From Hungatella sp. UBA4396 (GTDB lineage Bacteria > Bacillota > Clostridia > Lachnospirales > Lachnospiraceae), in assembly GCA_002389905.1 (NCBI GenBank), contig DGRE01000007.1, positions 1 to 64,000 of the forward strand: a stretch of 64,000 bases of DNA. Reading direction: 5' to 3'. The notes beneath the pieces were generated by a model that did no database searches, had not been told where the DNA came from, and worked only from the letters and a program-made list of their open reading frames with translations. Shown here one piece after another: positions 18,712 through 25,969 of the stretch (its first letter is position 1; the number at the start of each line of letters is the position of its first letter). The position numbers were made by a program, and so were the translations under genes.

Positions 18712-20013
18712 TTATAATGAGTCGTGGACCTTGGCCCTGGCCTGCCTGTCCCGAATGGACTGGAGCACAGGAACCATAAAGGTTGCAATCAACCCTCCTG
18801 CAAATCCGTTGTTGTAAAGGTTCATTCCTCCATAGACAATGCCAACATTTAAAGCGGCAGAAGAATGTAGAAACCCGGCTATGATTCCGGCTATAACCCC
18901 AAACTCACCGGCAACCGGCGCAAGGGTGGTGGAAAGCAAAAGAGCCAGGATAGCACTTGGGTCTGTAATGGTCCAGTTCTTGACAAGGCCGCCCAGAATC
19001 ACTCCCACCATAATGGGAAGAATGTTGCGGATGTGCTTACCTGTTGCACTGAAGCCGACAATGGTTAATATTCCGCCTATGGTAGGCCCGTTTAAATCTC
19101 CGCCCACTGCCAAAAGTATGAGGGTGGAGGCAATTCCGTTAACTCCCATATTGAGAAGAGTGGCGGCAAAGCCTTCGCTCTTTACATAGTCGGTTCCGCC
19201 GATTCCATAGGTTTTCAGAATTTCCAGATACCGTTTCCACACATCCTTTGAAATACAAAAAGAAAACACTGCCATTCCGGAAAAAAGCAAAAGAAGAAGT
19301 ATTGCAAAAGCTTTATTCTGCCCTGTATACCAGATCAGCCTGGCTTCTGTTGAGATACCAAAGGATTTCATCAGGGATACTACAATGGTAGCAATAATTC
19401 CTGAGGAAAATCCCACATTGTAAAGGGAATATCCCTTATGGGCATAATGAGTATGTGTGGATAAGGGCGGGAGCACAAAGCCAATGAACAATCCCGCAAT
19501 CAGGCTCAGTATCAGTCTGATCCCCAAAGGAAGGCTGACCACATGCATGATCTGAGTGATGATGGGCGATAAGCAAGTCCCATAAAAACCCACATAAATG
19601 TAGCGTGACAAGGAAGTTTTATGATAATAAGAATACAAACAGACGCCCATCATGATGGCCCATATATTCAGAATATTCTTTCCGAATAAGGAAAATCCAA
19701 ACATGAGAAAGCATGAAGTTATAGTATGGCCGCTTATCTCCATACCAAGAAAATACACAATTGCAATGCTCAATAAAGTAAGTACACCTGCGTTAATAAA
19801 TGCGGCCCCCACACCGCCAATGACAAAATAATCTGTAATCAGGAAATCCGGCTCCCTGACGATCGTAATGATACCCTTCCAGATTCCATCAAACGGCTGC
19901 AGCAAGAAGCCTACAACAATAAAATAAACCGGCACCAGGGCAAGAATCTGAAATTGTGTGCGTCTTGACAGCGTTTCACAATTTCTGACTTTTAATAAGA
20001 GTTGTCCTGTCAT
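18712..20013 (-). CDS. DUF1576 membrane protein, 433 aa
   Basis: This is a polytopic membrane protein of the DUF1576 family, whose function is not known. It has about twelve hydrophobic segments and looks like an internal duplication: GKNILNIWAIMMGVCLYSY in the first half resembles GKHIRNILPIMVGVILGG in the second. THTHYAHKGYSLYNVGFSSG and LHSSAALNVGIVYGGMNLYN also look like equivalent positions. That inverted or tandem repeat layout suggests a transporter. The start ATG follows GAGAGGA. It is the first gene of a two-gene unit with the ABC-F ATPase. Family assignment is good; the transport role is inferred. Confidence 0.8.
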   Translation of the reverse strand: MTGQLLLKVRNCETLSRRTQFQILALVPVYFIVVGFLLQPFDGIWKGIITIVREPDFLITDYFVIGGVGAAFINAGVLTLLSIAIVYFLGMEISGHTITSCFLMFGFSLFGKNILNIWAIMMGVCLYSYYHKTSLSRYIYVGFYGTCLSPIITQIMHVVSLPLGIRLILSLIAGLFIGFVLPPLSTHTHYAHKGYSLYNVGFSSGIIATIVVSLMKSFGISTEARLIWYTGQNKAFAILLLLLFSGMAVFSFCISKDVWKRYLEILKTYGIGGTDYVKSEGFAATLLNMGVNGIASTLILLAVGGDLNGPTIGGILTIVGFSATGKHIRNILPIMVGVILGGLVKNWTITDPSAILALLLSTTLAPVAGEFGVIAGIIAGFLHSSAALNVGIVYGGMNLYNNGFAGGLIATFMVPVLQSIRDRQARAKVHDSL

Positions 20014-20065
20014 GTCGTTCCTCTCTTCTATATAATTTTATCTACCAGGATATTTTATCATCTTT

Positions 20066-20112
20066 AAAAAAGAGGTTCAACACTTTTTTATTGGTTAAAC
20101 CTCTTTTTTTCT
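20066..20112. terminator. Bidirectional terminator upstream of the DUF1576 gene
   Basis: AAAAAAGAGGTT and AACCTCTTTTTTT form an 8-12 bp stem around a 20-base loop, with T runs on both strands. It would end the minus-strand flavoprotein operon. Confidence 0.75.
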
Positions 20113-20218
20113 TTTTCAGCCCCCTAAGTATGGATTCTTTGCCTCCGGAAGCTTCGGTGAAGCTGCTGCCGTGATAAAAGGAACTCCTTTTTTTAGGCTG
20201 TTAATATGATGCACATAT
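20113..20218 (-). other. Short gap after the DUF1667 gene, coding-like tail
   Basis: On the minus strand a frame ends GVPFITAAASPKLPEAKNPY before a stop at about 20120. It has no ATG or ribosome binding site and is at most 35 codons. It may be the last piece of a lost gene or chance. Confidence 0.2.
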
Positions 20219-20602
20219 TTAACCTTCACAGGCTGGGACTTCTTTTGTCACGATCACATCAGAATCATAACCCAGGATATTTTCTATAACTACAGTTCCT
20301 GAGGCCACTGGAGCCGTCAGGCTGCATTTCTTTATCTCTGCCACGGCATCTAAAATCCGGTCCTTTGGTATGGGGCTTGTAAGGCGGACGCTGGCAATGG
20401 GCAGAACTCCTCCTTTTACCAGAACCGAGGTAGCGATGCTGCGTCTGGGATCTGTCAGCTCCTGCTTTACATAAACCTCTCCCCTGGAGCAGAGAGCGCC
20501 ATCTATGGAGCATATCTCATCCTTCCCGTCTTCCCCGGCTTTTATTTCCGTTCTTATCTCACAGCCATTGGGACAGACGATACAGGTAAATTCCCTTGTC
20601 AT
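20219..20602 (-). CDS. DUF1667 protein, partner of flavin dehydrogenase, 127 aa
   Basis: This is a small Cys-containing protein that in many Firmicutes and spirochaetes follows a GlpA-like dehydrogenase and an FAD oxidoreductase. CIVCPNGCEI near residue 7 and ICSIDGALCSRG near 34 provide four or five cysteines that could hold an iron-sulfur cluster; the rest (GVLPIASVRLTSPIPKDR) is the usual DUF1667 body. The start ATG at 20602 overlaps the stop of the upstream gene (ATGA) and is ten bases after GGAGG. An upstream GTG three codons earlier is less likely. I infer an electron-transfer subunit of the three-protein complex. Confidence 0.8.
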   Translation of the reverse strand: MTREFTCIVCPNGCEIRTEIKAGEDGKDEICSIDGALCSRGEVYVKQELTDPRRSIATSVLVKGGVLPIASVRLTSPIPKDRILDAVAEIKKCSLTAPVASGTVVIENILGYDSDVIVTKEVPACEG

Positions 20603-21861
20603 TTTACACATACCTCCAGATCATAGCCAGGCAGCAGCTTTTCAGAAGAAACCGTCAAACGGATCATCTCCGCCGGTATGGCTTTTTTCATTTTCTTTAC
20701 AGCAATTTCCTCTCCGTTTTGCATCACTGCAATCCGGCAGTCCTTAAAGGGCTTTCCCACTCTCAGAGACAGGGTAACATCCTTCTTTCCGCTGATCCTT
20801 TGAGGAACTGTATAGTTGATGTTTCTGTCCGTACTGATTTGTATTTCTGCCCCCTCCAGACTGCCTTTTTTCACATATTCTGCGGCTGATTCAGCCAGAT
20901 TTTCCGCTTCCATTGACACAAAGTCCACCAGATCATGAACATGAAGAACATTTCCCGCTGCAAATATCCCTTCCACATCAGTCTGGAAATGTTCGTCTAC
21001 CAAAGCTCCCCTGGTTCTTCCATCCAAAGAAACTCCTGCATCCAGGGACAGTTCATTTTCCGGAATCAATCCCACCGAAAGGATAAGGGTATCACAGGAA
21101 TACTCTTTTTCTGTGCCTGGAATGGGAACCATATTTTCATCCACCTGGGAAACCGTAATTCCCGTAAGCCGTTCTTTTCCATGAACGGCCGTCACAGAAT
21201 GGCTTAAATACAGGGGAATATGATAATCATTCAGACACTGTTCTAAATTTCTCGGCAATCCGCTGGGATATGGCTGGATTTCAAACACAGCCTGAACATG
21301 GGCTCCCTCCAGAGTCAGGCGCCGGGCCATAATCATTCCGATATCACCGGAGCCCAATATCACCACTTCTTTGGCAGGCATGATGTTATAAAGGTTCATG
21401 TAAGCCTGGGCAACTCCTGCCGTAAACACTCCTGCAGGCCGTTCACCGGGAATTCCAATGGCACCTCTGGTCCGCTCCCGGCAGCCCATAGTCAGAATGA
21501 CCGCTTTTGCACGCCACTGCCTGATTCCTTCTCTTGTGGCTGCCGTCACCAGCTTGTCATTGGTAATGTCAAGCACTGCAGCATCTGTTATGTAAGGAAT
21601 TTTAAGCTCTTTTATCTCATCAATAAAACGCTGGGCATATTCCGGACCGCTTAAAGCCTCTTTAAAACGGGTCAAACCAAATCCATCGTGAATGCATTGG
21701 CGCAGAATGCCTCCAAGCTGCTTTTCCCGCTCAATAATCAGAAGCTTTGTGATTCCTTTCCTGTGAAGCTCTGCCGCTGCTGCCAATCCGGCAGGTCCTC
21801 CGCCTACGATGATAACGTCAATTTCCTCTGTCTGAATCCCTCTCGCCTCTGTTCCCATCAT
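20599..21861 (-). CDS. FAD/NAD-dependent oxidoreductase, 420 aa
   Basis: This is a pyridine nucleotide-disulfide-type flavoprotein. Its N-terminal Rossmann motif is VIIVGGGPAGLAAAAELHRKG (residues about 15-35), and a second dinucleotide site sits at VVILGSGDIGMIMARRLTLEG (about 168). A TDVEGIFAAGNVLHVHDLVD segment gives the usual C-terminal FAD contact. The CxxC redox pair of thioredoxin-reductase-type enzymes is not obvious. It overlaps the upstream GlpA-like gene by ATGA and the downstream DUF1667 gene in the same way, so the three are translationally coupled. It probably passes electrons from the dehydrogenase to NAD or another acceptor. Confidence 0.85.
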   Translation of the reverse strand: MMGTEARGIQTEEIDVIIVGGGPAGLAAAAELHRKGITKLLIIEREKQLGGILRQCIHDGFGLTRFKEALSGPEYAQRFIDEIKELKIPYITDAAVLDITNDKLVTAATREGIRQWRAKAVILTMGCRERTRGAIGIPGERPAGVFTAGVAQAYMNLYNIMPAKEVVILGSGDIGMIMARRLTLEGAHVQAVFEIQPYPSGLPRNLEQCLNDYHIPLYLSHSVTAVHGKERLTGITVSQVDENMVPIPGTEKEYSCDTLILSVGLIPENELSLDAGVSLDGRTRGALVDEHFQTDVEGIFAAGNVLHVHDLVDFVSMEAENLAESAAEYVKKGSLEGAEIQISTDRNINYTVPQRISGKKDVTLSLRVGKPFKDCRIAVMQNGEEIAVKKMKKAIPAEMIRLTVSSEKLLPGYDLEVCVK

Positions 21862-23327
21862 TCCACCTCCTGACGCACTTTTCCATAAAACATAAACGAA
21901 CCTTTTCTGGAATACTGAATCTGGCTTTCCTTCTTACCCAGCTCCTCTTCCAACAACTGAGCAATGCGCATCTGGCAGTAGCCGCCCTGGCAGCGCCCCA
22001 TCATGGAACGGGTCCTGTATTTAATTCCAGTCATGGTATCAACCCCCAGGGGATTGTGAATTGCCTGGAGAATTTCCGCTTTGGTCACCTTTTCACAGCG
22101 GCAGATCACCTCACCGTAATCAGGATTTTCTGAAATTTTACTGTCCTGCTCCTCCATACTCAGTTCTGCAAAACGGTCAATTCCCTTGCGGATGGGATTA
22201 AAGGAAGGATTCTCTGTCAGCTTTTCTCTCTCTGCCATCAGGCTGATGGCATAACGGGCTATGGGAACTGCCGCTGTTAAGCCGGGAGATTCAATTCCTA
22301 TTAAATTAATGGCACAGGGAGCGGTTTCATCCTGAATCTCAATCTTAAAGTCCTGAATGGTTCCGTTTTCATCCACCCATTTGGGAAGAATTCCGGAATA
22401 ATTGCGGATGTAATCACTCTTATGAATGCAGGGCCATAAGTCAGACGCACTCTTTGCCAGATAGTCCATATTCTCCGAGGAAACGCCGTAATATGTAAAG
22501 TTATCCGTAAGGTCCGCATTAGGTCCTACAATCACATTGCCGTCTGTGGTGTTGGTCACATGAATTCCCATATAAGTATTGCTGGGAACCGGATATACCG
22601 GCATGGGAAGAAGAGGACCGGTCCTCTTATCCAGAATAATGTAATCTCCCTTAGAACCTATGATCTTATATCCTTTCAGCCCTAAAAGCTCTGATATCTT
22701 CCCGCATCCCAATCCTGCGCTGTTTACCACCCAGCGGGTGTGAAACTCTTTTCCCGAGACAGTCATGACATAATGACCTTCTTCATCCCGTTTGATATCC
22801 GTAACTTCATGATCGGAAAAGTAGTCTACTCCATTGGCACAGGCATTCTCAGCCAGGGCAATGGTATAATGAAATGGGTCAACAATACCGCTGTCAGGCG
22901 AGTACATGGCAAATTCCCCATTTACTGCAGGCACAAGCTCATGAAGCCGCTTTTTATCCACCAGCTCCAGGGTGGTTACGCCGTTGGCTGCTCCCTGCTT
23001 CATGGTTCTTTCAAGGGTTTCCATATCTTCCGGTGTATTTCCTACCAGAACCTTGCCGCAGCGGTCAAAAGCAAAATCCAGTTCACGGGCAAGTTGTCCC
23101 ATGATTTTATTTCCTTCCAGGCAGAGCTTTGCTTTCAGAGAACCGGTGTCATAGGCAAATCCTCCGTGTACCACCCCCGAATTGCGTCCGCTGGTTTCGC
23201 AGCATACATCCAGGTTCTTCTCTAAAACGCCTATTTTCAGGCTGTATCTGGACATTTCTCTGGCAATGGCGCTTCCTACCACTCCGCCGCCCACAATCAA
23301 TACATCATATAATTGTTTCAATTTCAT
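21858..23327 (-). CDS. GlpA-like FAD dehydrogenase with BFD [2Fe-2S] domain, 489 aa
   Basis: This is a DAO-fold flavoprotein of the anaerobic glycerol-3-phosphate dehydrogenase type. The FAD motif is VLIVGGGVVGSAIAREMSRY at residues 9-28, and GRNSGVVHGGFAYDTGSLKA near 48 is the substrate-side segment of this family. The last 90 residues form a BFD-like domain with the cysteine set VICRCEKVT and GRCQGGYCQ, which binds a [2Fe-2S] cluster. The start ATG lies five bases after GGGAGG. It leads a three-gene coupled operon with its own promoter and a candidate GntR operator. The true substrate could be glycerol-3-phosphate or another 2-hydroxyacid-like compound. No glycerol kinase or facilitator is nearby, which weakens the glycerol assignment. 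Confidence 0.85.
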   Translation of the reverse strand: MKLKQLYDVLIVGGGVVGSAIAREMSRYSLKIGVLEKNLDVCCETSGRNSGVVHGGFAYDTGSLKAKLCLEGNKIMGQLARELDFAFDRCGKVLVGNTPEDMETLERTMKQGAANGVTTLELVDKKRLHELVPAVNGEFAMYSPDSGIVDPFHYTIALAENACANGVDYFSDHEVTDIKRDEEGHYVMTVSGKEFHTRWVVNSAGLGCGKISELLGLKGYKIIGSKGDYIILDKRTGPLLPMPVYPVPSNTYMGIHVTNTTDGNVIVGPNADLTDNFTYYGVSSENMDYLAKSASDLWPCIHKSDYIRNYSGILPKWVDENGTIQDFKIEIQDETAPCAINLIGIESPGLTAAVPIARYAISLMAEREKLTENPSFNPIRKGIDRFAELSMEEQDSKISENPDYGEVICRCEKVTKAEILQAIHNPLGVDTMTGIKYRTRSMMGRCQGGYCQMRIAQLLEEELGKKESQIQYSRKGSFMFYGKVRQEVE

Positions 23328-23362
23328 TTACCTCCCGAAAAGAATATGCACGAAACAGATTG

Positions 23363-23378
23363 TATTCGTCCTATAAAT
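23363..23378. promoter_or_regulatory. Candidate operator, copy 1, at the flavoprotein promoter
   Basis: TATTCGTCCTATAAAT lies just downstream of the -10 box of the GlpA-like operon, near the expected transcription start. It matches 14 of 16 bases of the element at 23438-23453. A repressor there would block transcription. The adjacent FadR-type GntR protein is the natural candidate. Confidence 0.4.
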
Positions 23379-23386
23379 ATATTTTA

Positions 23387-23415
23387 TTTTTACCATACTC
23401 ATGGTTATAAGTCAA
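23387..23415 (-). promoter_or_regulatory. Promoter of the GlpA-like operon
   Basis: On the minus strand TTGACT (23410-23415) is followed after 17 bases by TAAAAA (23387-23392). The -10 box is weak. It lies 60 bp before the start codon, after the terminator of the GntR gene. Confidence 0.55.
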
Positions 23416-23427
23416 GAAAAAATACGA

Positions 23428-23467
23428 AAACAGGCCTTATTCATCCTATGAATAAAGCCTGTTTTTT
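23428..23467. terminator. Bidirectional terminator after the GntR gene
   Basis: AAACAGGC and GCCTGTTT flank an inner ATTCAT/ATGAAT pairing, giving a long stem with six T residues on the + side and T-rich sequence on the minus side. The inner palindrome is the second copy of the candidate operator. Confidence 0.8.
23438..23453. promoter_or_regulatory. Candidate operator, copy 2
   Basis: TATTCATCCTATGAAT contains a perfect palindrome (ATTCAT-CCT-ATGAAT) and resembles 23363-23378. The two are 75 bp apart, bracketing the promoter of the GlpA-like operon. It is also part of the terminator stem, so palindromy alone is weak evidence. Confidence 0.35.
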
Positions 23468-23482
23468 ATTTCCATACGGTTT

Positions 23483-24184
23483 TTACACCTTTTCCTGCAA
23501 TGTTTCCATATCCTTTTTTTCTTCTTTAAAACGGTTTTCATTATACATCAGGTGAAAATGCATGGCCTGCTGCGCTTCCACAGGCTTCCGATCCCGGATG
23601 GCTTCATAAATCCTCCGGTGGGACAAAAGGGTCTGATCATATTCCGTTTCACGGACCGCCCCGGCAAATACCTCTACCCCGCCGGTGATGACAGGAATTA
23701 AATTAGTCATCACCAGGTTACCGCTGCACTGGGCGATTCTGACATGAAACCTGGAATCCGCTTCCGCATAATCTTCCCGCCTTCCCATCACTTCCTCCAG
23801 TTCAAGAAGGACTTCTTCCAAAGACTGTATGTCCTCTTCCGAAGCATTCTGGGCGGCCAGAGCCGCAATAGGAGGCTCCAACATAACCCTCACCTGAATT
23901 AAATCCTCTGTCAGCTTTCTTCTGTCTTCTATCATGAAAAAGCCAAGGGGATCATCAGCTACCCCATTTTTTTCGGATATAAAGGTTCCTGACCCCTGAC
24001 GGATAGTCACAATATTCCGGGACATAAGAATTCTCAAGGCTTCCCTGACCGTGTTCCGCCCCACTCCCAGAACCTCCGACAGCTCTGCTTCCGTAGGCAG
24101 CTTATCTCCCGGCCCATATGATTTTTCCTGTATCATATTCATCAGCTTCTGGGATGCAATCTCTGCCAATGTGAGTTTTTCCAT
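23483..24184 (-). CDS. GntR-family (FadR/FCD) transcriptional regulator, 233 aa
   Basis: Residues about 5-70 are a GntR winged helix: KLPTEAELSEVLGVGRNTVREALRIL followed by the wing IRQGSGTFIS. The C-terminal FCD effector domain has the expected metal-ligand pattern (DSRFHVRIAQCSGN, HRRIYEAI, HFHLMYN). ATG 24184 is preferred because AGGGAGG precedes it at good spacing; a frame extension of 21 codons upstream lacks one. It lies 60 bp after the amidohydrolase gene, likely cotranscribed. Its ligand is probably a small carboxylate, as in most FCD regulators. The flavoprotein operon just downstream is the likely target. Confidence 0.88.
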   Translation of the reverse strand: MEKLTLAEIASQKLMNMIQEKSYGPGDKLPTEAELSEVLGVGRNTVREALRILMSRNIVTIRQGSGTFISEKNGVADDPLGFFMIEDRRKLTEDLIQVRVMLEPPIAALAAQNASEEDIQSLEEVLLELEEVMGRREDYAEADSRFHVRIAQCSGNLVMTNLIPVITGGVEVFAGAVRETEYDQTLLSHRRIYEAIRDRKPVEAQQAMHFHLMYNENRFKEEKKDMETLQEKV

Positions 24185-24243
24185 TCGAATCTCCCTCCCT
24201 GTTCCCATGCTTATCAAAAGAATACAACGGTTCCTGTGAAAAA

Positions 24244-25881
24244 TCAAGCGCCCCTTCCATCAAACACGCAGATTCCATCCACAAAGGTCCGGCACACCCT
24301 TACATCCTTAATCCTTCCCGGCCCGCAGTACCGCAAATCCTCTGCCAGAACAGTGAAATCAGCCGTCATGCCGGGCAGCAGCATCCCCTTTTCATCCTCT
24401 TCAAAGCTGGCCCTGGCTCCTATGGACGAATAGGTTTCCAGCGCCTCCTCCACAGAAAGGGCCTGATCAGGAAGAAAGGTTCTGCTTCCATCGAGAGTCG
24501 TCCTTGTCACCGCACACTGAATCCCTGCCAGCACATCGGGATTTTCCACCGGAGCATCGGAGCCATTAGAAACGTCCACTCCCATATCCAGAAGGGTCTT
24601 AAACTGATAGGTGTCTGCCGCCCTCTCCTTCCCAAGCCTGTCCTCCACAATATGATTGTCATAATCCAGAAAAATGGACTGGATATAAGCGTGTAAATTC
24701 AGCTCCTGAAATTTCTTCAAAAGCTCCTTTGTGGTGATCTGGCAGTGGACAATTCCATGGCGCAGCCGGTTTCCCTCTTTTGCTGTTCCAGCCTTTTCAA
24801 AAGCCCGGATCGTCATATCCATAGCCCGGTCTCCAATGGCGTGAACAGCTGCCTGCAGCCCGTGTTCAGAAGCAAAGCAAATCTTCTCATCAAGCTCTTC
24901 CTGGCTGTAAATGGAAATTCCGCAGTTGTCCGGATTTTCAGCATCATCGGCATAAGGCCGGCTTAAAAAAGCAGTCCTGGCCCCCAGGGAGCCGTCGGTA
25001 AAGACTTTTAAGGGACCGATGGTAAAAAAGCGGCTTCCCATTCCTGTCCGGTATCCCTTGGAAACAAAATCTCTTAAGGTATCCATACCGGAAAGCAGGC
25101 ACTGTTCATATACCTTTACCGTCATCAATCCTTGTGATTCCAGCTCCCGGTAAGCATCTAATACTAGTTCATAAGAAACACCTGGAAATGCCTCTAAATC
25201 ATCACTCTGAACCGAGGTAATTCCATAGGCGTTTAATTTCTTCATAGCGGTCAGTATGTATTCCTTAATCTCCTCTTTCCCCGGAGAAGGAATAATCCGG
25301 CTCACCATGTTGATCCCATATTCCCGGAGCACTCCCGTAGGTTCTCCATTCTCGTCAACATCAAAGCAGCCTCCCTCGGGCTGGGGGGTGTCCCTTGTAA
25401 TTCCCGCCGCAGCAAGGGCCGCTGAATTGGCACAGGCCACATGTCCGCATGCACGGAACAAAATCCCAGGGCGGTCTCCCGTGACCCGGTCTAAATCATA
25501 CCGGTTGGGAAACCGTTTTTCATCCTGAAAATAATCGTGGTTCCAGCCCCGTCCCACGATCCAGCCACCCCTGGCTTCCCCATGATCTATCATATACTCA
25601 GAAACCCGGTCCAGCATGGAAGCCATGGAGGAGGTAGCAGAAGCCAGATCCACCGTTGTCAGACCATAGCCGTATTCCAGAAGGTGCATATGGGAATCCA
25701 CAAAACCGGGAGCCACAAAGCGGCCTTCCAGGTCGTGCCAGACCGCCGGGTCTTCCTTCACCCAGGCTTCCATATCCGCCCGGTCTCCCACAGCACCAAT
25801 CCGGCCGTCTTCGACTCCAACAGCTGACGCATACATACCATTTTTGACATAAATCACTGCATTATAATAAATATCTTTCAT
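24244..25881 (-). CDS. YtcJ-type amidohydrolase (Amidohydro_3), 545 aa
   Basis: This is a metal-dependent hydrolase of the amidohydrolase superfamily. GFVDSHMHLLEYG near residue 60 is the first metal motif (HxH). AVHAIGDRAMDMTI and LRHGIVHCQIT give the later histidines, and NGSDAPVENPD gives the acidic residue. Its 545 residues match the YtcJ group, whose substrates are mostly unknown N-acyl or cyclic amides. ATG 25881 follows AGGAGG at four bases; the frame upstream runs into the pnp terminator and is rejected. No strong promoter fits between that terminator and this start, so some read-through from pnp is possible. It is followed by the GntR regulator. Confidence 0.85.
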   Translation of the reverse strand: MKDIYYNAVIYVKNGMYASAVGVEDGRIGAVGDRADMEAWVKEDPAVWHDLEGRFVAPGFVDSHMHLLEYGYGLTTVDLASATSSMASMLDRVSEYMIDHGEARGGWIVGRGWNHDYFQDEKRFPNRYDLDRVTGDRPGILFRACGHVACANSAALAAAGITRDTPQPEGGCFDVDENGEPTGVLREYGINMVSRIIPSPGKEEIKEYILTAMKKLNAYGITSVQSDDLEAFPGVSYELVLDAYRELESQGLMTVKVYEQCLLSGMDTLRDFVSKGYRTGMGSRFFTIGPLKVFTDGSLGARTAFLSRPYADDAENPDNCGISIYSQEELDEKICFASEHGLQAAVHAIGDRAMDMTIRAFEKAGTAKEGNRLRHGIVHCQITTKELLKKFQELNLHAYIQSIFLDYDNHIVEDRLGKERAADTYQFKTLLDMGVDVSNGSDAPVENPDVLAGIQCAVTRTTLDGSRTFLPDQALSVEEALETYSSIGARASFEEDEKGMLLPGMTADFTVLAEDLRYCGPGRIKDVRVCRTFVDGICVFDGRGA

Positions 25882-25912
25882 AATACCTCCTGGATTCCGA
25901 TTATCCAATGCA

Positions 25913-25952
25913 AAAACAGGCAGCAGACAGAGATGGTTCTGTCCGCTGCCTG
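25913..25952 (-). terminator. pnp terminator
   Basis: On the minus strand GCAGCGGACAG pairs with CTGTCTGCTGC around an eight-base loop, followed by CTGTTTTTGC. It is 18 bp after the pnp stop codon. Confidence 0.85.
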
Positions 25953-25969
25953 CCATAGGCACAGCCTGA

